This document shows, one piece after another, positions 10,117 to 20,430 of a stretch of DNA of 64,000 bases. Source of the DNA: Silene latifolia (taxonomy: Eukaryota; Streptophyta; Magnoliopsida; Caryophyllales; Caryophyllaceae); contig NC_133538.1 of NCBI RefSeq assembly GCF_048544455.1, positions 435,858,311 to 435,922,310 on the forward strand, written 5' to 3'. The notes under the pieces are model-generated. The model was given only the letters and a program-made list of their open reading frames with translations, was not told the DNA's origin and searched no databases. Position 1 is the stretch's first letter. Each line of letters starts with the position of its first letter. The position numbers were made by a program, and so were the translations under genes.

Positions 10117-11285
10117 CTATCTTGAAAGCGGCCTCAATTACGTGATTTTTGTTAGACAGACAAAGAAAGTGACCGATAGGGAAAGGTCAGGTTTAAGGTG
10201 ACCTGTTGGAAGATGGAGAGTAACTGATCATCATTGCTGTGGATATATATGCAGGTAAGTTTACCAGTTTTGAAGTATAAGTAACAAATTTTGGAACGAA
10301 ACTTTTGATGCAATTATAACATTAGCAGTTGGAGAAACTTGTAAAACTATGTTATTTAGTCTTAGAGGCAACTCCTTTTACCTAATCACATGTTTTACCT
10401 TTAAGCTTAAGTCACTAAAATTGGAACATAAACAATGTAGTTTCTATGGCTGACCAATTTGTGTATAGTTTGTTTCAGCTAATGTTTTACGCTTTTTGTG
10501 AAGTTATGTTCATAGTACCATATGGCTGACCGATTTGTCATTGGAAACTACCGCAATGTACTTGGTTGTTTGTCGTGTCGTTCGCTAATTGTCATTTAGA
10601 AACGCTAAGAGATCTACTAAACTTGCTGACATTTAGAATTCGGCGCGAGTTACTTTTGTTTATCGAAAACTGACCTATATTATATTGGACTTTAATGCCC
10701 TAATTTGTTGGATTTATCCTGGTTTTATTGGATGTGTATTGCTTTGTAGGTGAAGCTGTGAAGATGCTGATGTTCCATTTTTTCGAAAAAAAATTGGAGT
10801 CTGTCATCCATCAAAGGTGATGGCTCAGGTTTACGACGCTTGAAGTCGACTCAAAACCATTCTCACAGGAATATAAATTTGGAAACTCTTCTTCTTTGGT
10901 AAGGCAACGAGCAATAGTTGCGCGATGGCCACAATATTTGTAGCCACCCTTCAAAAGCATTCCCAATATGGGAAGCTAAACAAATGAATGATACCCAAAT
11001 ATGGGATAGGTAAACAAATGAGCGGAACGGAGGAGTATTCTGTAATGTTGAAATCAACCGATGAACTGTTGATAATCATTATCCGATTGATTCAGGAAGC
11101 CGATTGATTCAGGAGGCCTCTTATGATACGGGAGGTATTACTATGCCCACATAGTAACGTGTCTATTAAAAATTTGAAAGTCAATCTTGGCATTTTGAAT
11201 AACTAAAAGTCATATTGCTACCATTACCTATCTCTCATCTCAACCCCTTTCTAAATATGTCCCGAATATTCATGAGTTTACGTCA
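10117..11285. other. Unassigned sequence between PLD exon 1 and LINE, with Stowaway remnant
   Basis: No gene is recognised. At 10950-11035 the sequence ends GCGGAACGGAGGAG before TA, the end of a Stowaway MITE (CTCCTCCGTTCCGC on the other strand), with only one terminus visible. The same remnant ends at 24223 and 37379 in the other tandem copies. Confidence 0.4.
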
Positions 11286-12098
11286 TTGTCAGGAGCAAAC
11301 TGAATTAGGCTTATGTACAAAAAGTGAACAATTTCTCAAATATTTCTTAGTTACCACTTTGACCCATATATTATCGTTTTCCATAAGAATTTTCCATAAA
11401 AGTTTCATTTGGAGGGCTTTATTAGCTACGTCAGAGGATTTTATTCCTAATCCACCAAGAGACTTTGGTAAACAAACTTTATGCCAACCAATTAAATTAG
11501 GAGAACGCTGTGAAGGATTTTTATTCCATAAAACATCTCTATTAATTTTGTCTAATTTGTTATGGATACTTGAGGGAAGGAGGAAACTTTGCATTTGAAA
11601 GGTTCCCTTCGCAGCAAGGTTAGCATTAACAAGAACCAGTCTACCTGCTTGCGATAAAGAATTCGCTTTCCATTTCGATAATTGAGCGCAAGAGGAATTA
11701 ATAATACTTTCAAACATATTTTTAGTCACTCTGCCGTCAATTAAAGGACAACCTAAGTACTTACCCAAATGAGCTTCTTTGTTCATACCAAGAATACCTC
11801 AAAAAGACCCACGAAGTGAGCGATCAATATTTCTAGTGCACTGGAAAGTCGATTTGTCAAAATTAACAAATTGTCCAGAAATCGTGCAAAATTTATCCAA
11901 AATAGATTTAATAGTTCTACAACTCTAATTAGATGCTTTAGCAAAAATGATAGTGTCATTCGCAAAAGTCAGGAATGGAATTTTTTCCAATCCAGATCCA
12001 ATTCTAATACCAATATCACTAGAACTAAGACCACTATTCTTTTGTAGGAATCTTGCTAAAACCTCAGCACACATAATAAAAATATATGGCGAAAGTGA
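11286..12098 (-). mobile_element. LINE (L1-type) ORF2 fragment, segment 1
   Basis: The minus strand encodes the C-terminal part of a non-LTR reverse transcriptase: CAEVLARFLQK, an altered active site FANDTIIF (the family has F/YADD), then HLGKYLGCPLIDGRV, INRDVLWNKNP and IGWHKVCLPKSLGGLGIK. It breaks off on the right at 12098 where copia sequence begins. The complete counterpart continues to about 40381 in segment 3. It is broken by a stop and frame shifts around 11786-11965. Confidence 0.85.
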
Positions 12099-12150
12099 TT
12101 GGATGTTTAATGTATGCAATTTCACAACTTGAGTACTCGCAAGTGATTGG
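12093..12150. other. LINE-copia junction with local re-copying
   Basis: LINE sequence passes into copia sequence at AAGTGA (12093-12098), present in both partners. About 28 bp of copia follow up to TGCAAT. The sequence then steps back and re-reads the same copia stretch from GATGCAATTTCACAAC onward. The identical joint is at 25281-25338. It marks the boundary between tandem units. Confidence 0.85.
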
Positions 12151-13326
12151 ATGTTTAATGTATGCAATGACGAGTACAAGACCGGATATTGCTTATGCAG
12201 TAAGAAAGTTAAGTAGGTACACAAGTAACCCAAGTACTCATCATTGGGTAGCGGTTAAACGTGTATTACAATACTTAAAGAAAACCATGAACTATGGTTT
12301 GACTTATATGGAACATCCATCGGTAATAGAAGGATATTCGAATGCAAGTTGGATCTCCAATGTGGAAGATCATTCTTCTACAAGTGGATGGGTATTCTTG
12401 CTTGGTGGAGGCGCCATTTCGTGGGCTTATAAGAAGCAAAATTGCATTACAAGTTCGACAATGGAGTCGGAATTCATAGCCTTGGCTTCAGCCGGAAAAG
12501 AGGCGGAGTGGCTACGGAATTTAATTTATGAGATTCCATTGTGGCCTAAACCTATATCACCAATTTCGATTCTTTGTGATAATGAGTCTACTTTGGCTAA
12601 GGCATATAGCCAAGTATATAATGGTAAGTCGCGACACCTAGGCATTAGACATAGCGCGGTACGAGAGTTGATCACTCAAGGGGTGATATCGGTGAGTTTC
12701 GTGAGATCTCAACAAAATCTAGCTGATCATTTGACCAAGGGATTGGCCAGGGACTTGGTTTACAAGTCAATGATCGGGATGGGTCTAAAGCCCTTTTAAC
12801 TTATGGTGGTAGGACACCCAATTCCCCTCTAATATGACATTAGAGGTAGAATTCAATGTGGAAAGCCTACTATTTTAAGTTGAAGCACAAGTTTAAATAA
12901 TCCCGAAGGTATGTGCTTAGACCTACATGATATGTTAGGATGAAGTTCATCTTCTTAATGGATCTTTTGAAAAATTGCTTTTGTAGGAGCATGAAGAAAA
13001 GAGTCTACCTATGTGATTGTGAAGTTGGCCGCTTCAATAAGCTCGGGCTTGGCTTTTAAGCACTCATGAATGGATAGGGACACTAGGCCGTGTAATATAG
13101 TGTCGGTTAATTAGCTTATGAAGTTGTAATAAATTTATATGTGTTTAATCTTCATGTATTCAAATGAATTTGAAGGGTTCAATCCATTGTGACACCCCGA
13201 TACTCGAATGCAGAATGTATAATTCACTAAGATGAAAATTCAATCTTTGTGAAATTTTCGTTTTATGTATAAGTTTGGTTTGGTTTGTTGTTTTGAATCA
13301 AGGATTGCATTTATATGGGGGAGGAA
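12099..13326 (+). mobile_element. Copia 3' tail (RNase H part and 3' UTR), segment 2 left end
   Basis: Carries the RNase H domain of a Ty1/copia pol ([69 protein letters not shown]), a 3' untranslated part and the polypurine GGGGGAGGAA. It runs directly into an LTR. The 5' three quarters of this element copy are absent because the segment starts at the junction with the LINE. Confidence 0.9.
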
Positions 13327-14043
13327 TGTTGGTGATTTTTGTTAATCACCATATCATTTGAATGAAATCGGGATTTGGCCAAAAATCGTAGCGAGTTTGA
13401 CCGTTATAATATGGGTTAGGGAGCGTGGAGTACACGCTCATATAAACGAGTTTGAATGAGCAAATTTAAAGAATAAGTTGCAATGCAATTAGACGATGAA
13501 ATCGTAGCAAAAATATGGAAAATGGACTAACCCCTATCGGGGTTGCTAGCCCCGATCGGGGCCATTGTATTCTAGTGAAAAATTCCAATTTTGTTGTTTA
13601 CGTGAAAGTAGAAAACCACGTCCCCGATCGGGGACGCTAACCCCGATCGGGGTGAGTATTATTTATCGGGTTCTATGAACCGTGTTGCATTGTTTCATAC
13701 TTGTCTTTATGTTCCGTTTGGAAAGTAACTACCTTTCGTTTTTCTGATTATTTTGCATAAGTATATATATACTTAAAGTGTGCATGAGAAAGGGTTAGAT
13801 AAAATAATAAACACAAACTTTATTTTTAGATTTTTGGTATAACAAATAAAACATAAAAACTTCATAAGTTTTCTCTTGTTTTGCCTTAGAACAAGAGGGA
13901 ATTTGGTGTATTATCCTAGGAAAGATTTCTTGCAACCCAAAGGCTTAATAGGGTAGAAATACTTTCTAAGGAAAGCGATATATTTCGTGATCATCAAGTA
14001 ATCCAAGTTCGATTTGTCAATTACCCTACACAAAACTACAACA
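13327..14043 (+). repeat. Copia LTR, first of segment 2
   Basis: TGTTGGTGATTTTTG at the start and CTACAACA at the end, 717 bp, preceded by a purine tract. It serves as 3' LTR of the truncated tail and 5' LTR of the following body, as expected after recombination between LTRs. It opens with a small hairpin (GGTGATT / AATCACC). It has two CCCCGATCGGGG-type palindrome pairs and a TATATATA box at 13762. Confidence 0.9.
13531..13652. promoter_or_regulatory. Palindrome pairs CCCCGATCGGGG in copia LTR
   Basis: Twelve-base palindromes start at 13531 (one-base variant), 13550, 13622 and 13641, two pairs with 19-bp spacing each. They end about 110 bp before TATATATA. The other copia LTRs repeat the pattern at 18775-18896, 26719-26818 and 31942-32063. 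Function is unknown; placement in U3 upstream of a TATA-like box suggests a regulatory site. Confidence 0.65.
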
Positions 14044-17000
14044 TTTTTAGAAAGTATTTACTGTTTTAACAATGTCGAATGTTAAGGAAATGACATCCAA
14101 GTTTGGAAAACTTGAGAAATTTGAAGGGGTTGATTTTAGGAGATGGCAAAAGAAAATGCATTTCCAACTCACCACGCTCAAGGTTGTGTATGTCCTAAGT
14201 ACCCCAATGCCGGAGCATCGAGATGATGAAACTATGGAGGAAGCCCGCAACCGTCTCAAGTGGGAAAATGATGATTACATTTGTCGGGGACACATTCTAA
14301 ATGGTATGTCTGATTCTTTATTTGATGTTTATCAAAATTATGTGTCAGCAAAGGAACTTTGGAATGAATTAGAGTCTAAATACATGGCCGAAGATGCTTC
14401 TAGTAAGAAGTTTCTTGTAGGCAATTTCATGAACTATAAGATGACGGACTCAAGGCCGGTAATGGAGCAATATAATGAATTGCTCCGGATATTGGGACAA
14501 TTTGCCCAACACAAGATGGAAATGGATGAATCCATTTCGGTGTCAAGTATAATTGACAAATTGCCTCCTTCTTGGAAGGATTTTAAGCATATGCTCAAGC
14601 ATAAGAAAGAGGAGTTGTCTATTGTACAACTAGGAGGGCACTTGTGCATAGAGGAGTCTCTTAGAGCGCAAGAGAGTACTAAGGGCAAGAACAAGGAAAC
14701 CATGGAACACTCTTCAATCAATATGATGGAAGTAGGTGAAAGTTCTAAGGGATTTAAGGGGAAAAAATGCCCCATGCCTAACACCAATGATGACACAAAC
14801 AAGAAACCCAAGGGTGCTTGTTGGATATGTGGTAAGACCGGGCACTTTAAAAATGATTGTCGGTTGAAGAAGACCAAGAAGGTTTCTAATTACAAGAACA
14901 AATCCGGGCAAGTGTCTAAGGACAAAGGCCCTCCAACTCATCAAGGTCAGAATTTTGACAATGGTATTAAACATATTGTAAATTATGTACCACTAATTTC
15001 TGAGGCATTTTATGTGCAGGATGATGAGATTGCATGGTGGATTGATTCGGGTGCTACAAAGCATGTATGCAAGGACCGTATATGGTTCAAGACTTATGAA
15101 CCGGTTAATGACGGTTCAATTCTTTATATGGGCAACGAATCAACAACTCCAATACTTGGTCGGGGTGTAGTAGTGTTAATATTTAGTTCCGGGAAATCTA
15201 TTCATCTTTACTATGTTCTTCATGTACCCGGAATTAGGAAAAACTTAGTTTCCGGCGGTCTCTTGTCAAAGTATGGTTATAGGCAAGTGTTTGAGTCGGA
15301 TAAATATGTAATAAGCAAATGTGGTACATTTGTAGGATTTGGATATTTATGTAATGGAATGTTTATGTTAAATATTATGAATAAAATGCATGATGTTGCT
15401 TCTAATTTCATGGTTAGTCATAATGAAAATGTTCCATATCTTTGGCATGCTAGACTTGGACATGTTCACTTTAAAAGGATGATTAATATGTCTAAACTTG
15501 GTTTAATTCCACCTTTTGATTCTAATGTTCAAAAGTGTAAAACTTGCATAATGAATAAGATCACAAGACAACCTTTCAAGACTATTCATAGTTGTTCACT
15601 TGTCTTGGATTTAATTCATAGTGATTCGTGTGACTTTAAGTCTTCACCATCTTTAGGGAATAAAAACTATGTTGTAAATTTCATAGATGATTATTCCAGA
15701 TTTTGTTATATATATCTTTTGTCAACTAAAGATGAGGCCCTTGAAAAGTTTAAAATATTTAAAAATGAGGTAGAATTACAACAATCTCTTATGATTAAAA
15801 GATTGCGCACCGATCGAGGTGGAGAGTATTATGATCCTATGTTCTTTAATTCATGTGGCATTGTGCATGAGGTTACTCCACCGTATACACCACAATTAAA
15901 TGGTGTAGCGGAGAGGAAAAATCGTACTCTAAAGGAGATGGTTAATTCTATGTTATCCTACTCAGGATTGAGTGATGGTTTTTGGGGTAAAGCTATGTTA
16001 ACGGCTTGCTATTTATTAAATAGAGTTCCTAACAAAAGGAACAATGATGTAACCCCATATGAACTTTGGTACAAGAAGACACCAAACTTCAATTACATTC
16101 GAGTTTGGGGATGTCGGTGATAGTAAGATTACCGTAACCCAAAATTAAGACATTGGGTGAAAAAGGCATTGAATGCATATTTATAGGATATGCTATGCAT
16201 TGCAAGGCATATAGGTTCTATGTTATAGAACCTAATAGATCAATTGCGGTAAACACCGTAATTGAATCTAGAGATGCAATATTTGATGAAAATAGATTTT
16301 CTTCTTTACCAAGACCAAAGGACATTGTTTCATTAAATAATGGAACAAATGAGGAGAACATAAATGTTGAACCTCAAGATGAGTCACCCGAACTCCGTAG
16401 AGGTACAAGGATTAGAAAAAGAAAGTCTTTTGGTCCAGATTTTCAAACCCATTTGGTTGAAGGATCAAGAGAGGAGGTAGGATGTCAATATGAGTATTTC
16501 TACCATGTTGATGAAGATCCTAAGACATTTGGTGAGGCTATGAAGTCTCAAGATGTTGCCTTTTGGAAGGAAGCCATAAATGATGAGATGGATTCCATCA
16601 TGGGAAATAATACTTGGGTCCTAACGGATCTACCTCATGGATGCAAACCTTTGGGCTGAAAATTGATCTTCAAAAGGAAGATGAAAGTCGATGGCTCAAT
16701 CGACAAATACAAAGCAAGGTTGGTAATCCAAGGTTTTAGACAAAAAGAAGGTATTGATTACTTTGATACCTATGCTCCGGTTGCTCGAATTTCTACGGTT
16801 AGATTATTAATTGCACTAGCGGCGATTAATAATTTAGTGATCCATCAAATGGATGTTAAGACGGCATTCTTAAATGGGGACTTAGATGAGGAAATTTATA
16901 TGAGACAACTGGAAGGGTTTGTTATGCAGGGAAATGAGCATAAGGTGTGTAAGCTTGTCAAATCCTTACATGGACTCAAACAAGCTCCTAAGCAATGGCA

Positions 17001-18570
17001 TAATAAATATGATGAAGTGGTTTTGTCAAATGGTTATAAGCTAAACCAATCCGACAAGTGTGTATATAGTAAATTTGATGATGCCGGAAATGGTGTTATA
17101 ATTTCTCTATATGTTGATGATATGTTGATATTTGGTACCAACCAAAATCAAGTAGACCTCACAAAGGCCTTTTTATTATCAAGTTTAGAAATGAAAGACA
17201 TGGGGGAGGCGGATGTTATACTTGGTATAAAGATTATAAGGAAGAACAAAGGAATTGCATTATCTCAATCTCATTATATTAAGAAGGTACTTAAAAGATT
17301 TAAGTATGATAATTGTTCTCTGGTTAGTACCCCCATGGATCCAAGAGTGAAACTTATGCCTAATACGGGTGATGCAATTTCACAACTTGAGTACTCGCAA
17401 GTGATTGGATGTTTAATGTATGCAATGACGAGTGCAAGACCGGATATTGCTTATCCAGTAGGAAAGTTAAGTAGGTACACAAGTAACCCAAGTACTCATC
17501 ATTGGGTAGCGGTTAAACGTGTATTACAATACTTAAAGAAAACCATGAACTATGGTTTGACTTATATGGAACATCCATCGGTAATAGAAGGATATTCGGA
17601 TGCAAGTTGGATCTCCAATGTGGAAGATCATTTTTCTACAAGTGGATGGGTATTCTTGCTTGGTGGAGGCGCCATTTCGTGGGCTTCTAAGAAGCAAACT
17701 TGCATTACAAGTTCGACAATGGAGTCGGAATTCATAGACTTGGCTTCAGCCGGAAAAGAGGCGGAGTGGCTACAGAATTTAATTTATGAGATTCCATTGT
17801 GGCCTAAACCTATATCACCAATTTCGATTCTTTGTGATAATGAGTCTACTTTGGCTAAGGCATATAGCCAAGTATATAATGGTAAGTCGCGACACCTAGG
17901 CATTAGACATAGCGCGGTACGAGAGTTGATCACTCAAGGGGTGATATCGGTGAGTTTCGTGAGATCTCAACAAAATCTAGCTGATAATTTGACCAAGGGA
18001 TTGGCTAGGGACTTGGTGTACAAGTCAATGATCGGGATGGGTCTAAAGCCCTTTTAACTTATGGTGGTAGGACACCCAATTCCCCTCTAATATGACATTA
18101 GAGGTAGAATTCAATGTGGAAAGCCTACTATTTTAAGTTGAACCACAAGTTGGTATGTGCTTAGACCTACATGATATGTTAGGATGAAGTTCATCTTCTT
18201 AATGGATCTTTTGAAAAATTGCTTTTGTAGAAGCATGAAGAAAAGAGTGTACCTATGTGAGTGTGAAGTTGGCCGCTTCAAGAAGCTCGGGCTTGGCTTT
18301 TAAGCACTCATGAATGGATAGGGACACTAGGCCGTGTAATATAGTGTCGGTTAATTAGCTTATGAAGTTGTAATAAATTTATATGTGTTTTATCTTCATG
18401 TATTCAAATGACTTTAAAGGGTTCAATCCATTGTGACACCCCGATACTCGAATGCAGAATGTATAATTCACTAAGATGAAAATTCAATCTTCGTGACATT
18501 TTCGTTTTATGTATAAGTTTGGTTTGGTTTGTTGTTTTGAATCAAGGATTGCATTTAAATGGGGGAGGAA
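14044..18570 (+). mobile_element. Ty1/copia element body, segment 2 (fossil)
   Basis: One gag-pol coding region spans 14072-18057. Parts in order: gag (FGKLEKFEGVDFRRWQKKM), zinc knuckle CWICGKTGHFKNDC, protease WWIDSGATKHVC, integrase with HARLGH, KCKTC and the HSDSC / DDYSRF / DRGGE acidic residues, reverse transcriptase with YVDDML, and RNase H. A 3' UTR and polypurine tract follow. Protease-integrase-RT-RNase H is the copia order. It looks broken, with about two breaks. I see no standard tRNA-Met primer site after the 5' LTR. I did not assign a copia lineage. Confidence 0.9.
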
Positions 18571-19287
18571 TGTTGGTGATTTTTGTTAATCACCATATCA
18601 TTTGAATGCAATCGGGATTTGGCCAAAAATCGTAGCGAGTTTGACCGTTATAATATGGGTTAGGGAGTCTGGAGTACATACTCATATAAACGAGTTTGAA
18701 TGAGAAAATTTAAAGAATAAGTTGCAATGCAATTAGACGATGAAATCGTAGCAAAAATATGGAAAATGGACTAACCCCTATCGGGGTTGCTAGCCCCGAT
18801 CGGGGCCATTGTATTCTAGTGAAAAATTCCAATTTTGTTGTTTACGTGAAAGTGGAAAACCACGTCCCCGATCGGGGTTGCTAACCCCGATCGGGGTGAG
18901 TATTATTTATCGGGTTCTATGAACCGTGTTGCATTGTTTCATACTTGTCTTTATGTTCCGTTTGGAAAGTAACTACCTTTCGTTTTTCTGATTATTTTGC
19001 ATAAGTATATATATACTTAAAGTGTGCATGTGAAAGGGTTAGAGAAAATAATAAACACAAACTTTATTTTCAGATTTTTGGTATAACAAATAAAACATAA
19101 AAACTTCATAAGTTTTCTCTTGTTTTGCCTTAGAACAAGAAGGAATTTGGTGTATTATCCTAGGAAAGATTTCTTGCAACCCAAAGGCTTAATAGGGTAG
19201 AAATACTTTCTAAGGAAAGCGATATATTTCGTGATCATCAAGTAATCCAAGTTCGATTTGTCAATTACCCTACACAAAACTACAACA
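18571..19287 (+). repeat. Copia LTR, second of segment 2
   Basis: 717 bp, same ends as the first LTR. It is followed by TTGAG and then the SINE head. The same TTGAG sits at 7383-7387 in the uninterrupted SINE of segment 1, so it is the target site. By eye it is closer to the second LTR of segment 3 than to the first LTR of its own element. Confidence 0.9.
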
Positions 19288-19743
19288 TTGAGGTTGCCAG
19301 GATTTGAACCGTGACCTTCGGTCACACTCCTCGATACCATAATAGATGAACTATCTCAACCAAAACCTTAAGGTAATGGTTGATGCCCAACTATTATAAA
19401 TAATCCTATTACCTTGTGCCTTATATCTATGTTTGCCTATATGATATGTGCGAACAACCTGTTTCAAGTACTCCTTATAGTTTAGAAAGAAAAGAATACG
19501 ACACTTCATTTTTGAAGTCTCTTGGGAGTTCCCTTCTTTATTTGTTAAGATCAAGGCTGAGCCATGGTATGCAATCGCGGTTTAAATCATGATCTTAGTA
19601 TCGACGGAGGTGGCTTAATCTTGGTCGTCGTGACTAAGTCACATGTTTCTAGTTTTGTTCAATGGATGTTTGATTGTAATAAATCAACCAGATCATTTGA
19701 GTTATGAGTATCTCTGTCATTCTGAAAGGCGTAGATAGCATTA

Positions 19744-20155
19744 GGGTCGGTTTGGATACCAATTTAGGAGGGAAGGTGAGGGGAGGGGGAGTGAGGGGAG
19801 GGGAGGGGTTGGAAAATGAATTGTGGTTGTTTGGATAACATAATTGATGAGAGGGAGTTGGGAGGGGGGGAGGAAGGAGGGAGATGGAAGATTAGATGGA
19901 GAATAGATGGAAAATGCCGATAGAATATGATGAATAATAACAATAATAGAGTCTAAACAAAGTTTTCCTTCCAAATCTTGCCATTGTAAGAAAGATTATA
20001 ATTTGTTCTATAGGAGGGAAAATAAATCCTCTCAATTCCCTCCCCTTTCATTTCCCTCATTCCATATTTTGTTTCCAAACAAAGGAAATTGAATCTCTCC
20101 CTTTCCCTTTCCCTCCCCTCCTCTTCCCTTCAATTCTCTCAATCCAAACGGACCC
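19744..20155. mobile_element. PIF/Harbinger-like MITE, copy in segment 2
   Basis: Clean termini GGGTCGGTTTGGAT and AATCCAAACGGACCC between TTA target repeats. It shares an internal insertion with the segment 3 copy that the segment 1 copy lacks. Confidence 0.75.
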
Positions 20156-20430
20156 TTAGATTTGGACTTGTTTCTTCTGCAATGCATTATCTCAGTATTT
20201 TGCCAACTATGATTTTACTTTGGCATCCATACTCCAGAATTACATGTTAGAGACTCCTTATACACAATCTGTGCAATCTGCAAACATAATTTTTGTCCAA
20301 ATTGTGTGGAATAATTTATTCATTTTTACTGTTTTAATGAAATCTTTCAATCAGTCATTGTGTCCAATTGTACATTTAACTTAGTAAACAAACATGATAA
20401 GAAGAACTTGTGCACTATATATTTCCGACG

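Larger units (their letters stand above)
7388..12098. repeat. Tandem segmental copy 1 (left-truncated)
   Basis: Holds SINE remainder, MITE, phospholipase D pseudogene copy A and LINE fragment in the same order as copies 2 and 3. It differs in lacking the copia insertion on its left: the SINE runs through the insertion site without interruption. It ends at the LINE-copia junction. It is about 1.28 kb shorter than the matching part of copy 2 because of an internal deletion in the phospholipase gene. Confidence 0.85.

Noticed and set aside
12099-14043. A separate solo LTR or independent copia insertion
   Set aside because: The LTR at 13327-14043 is shared by the truncated tail and the following body, and the same arrangement recurs at 25287-27209. 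It is one rearranged structure.
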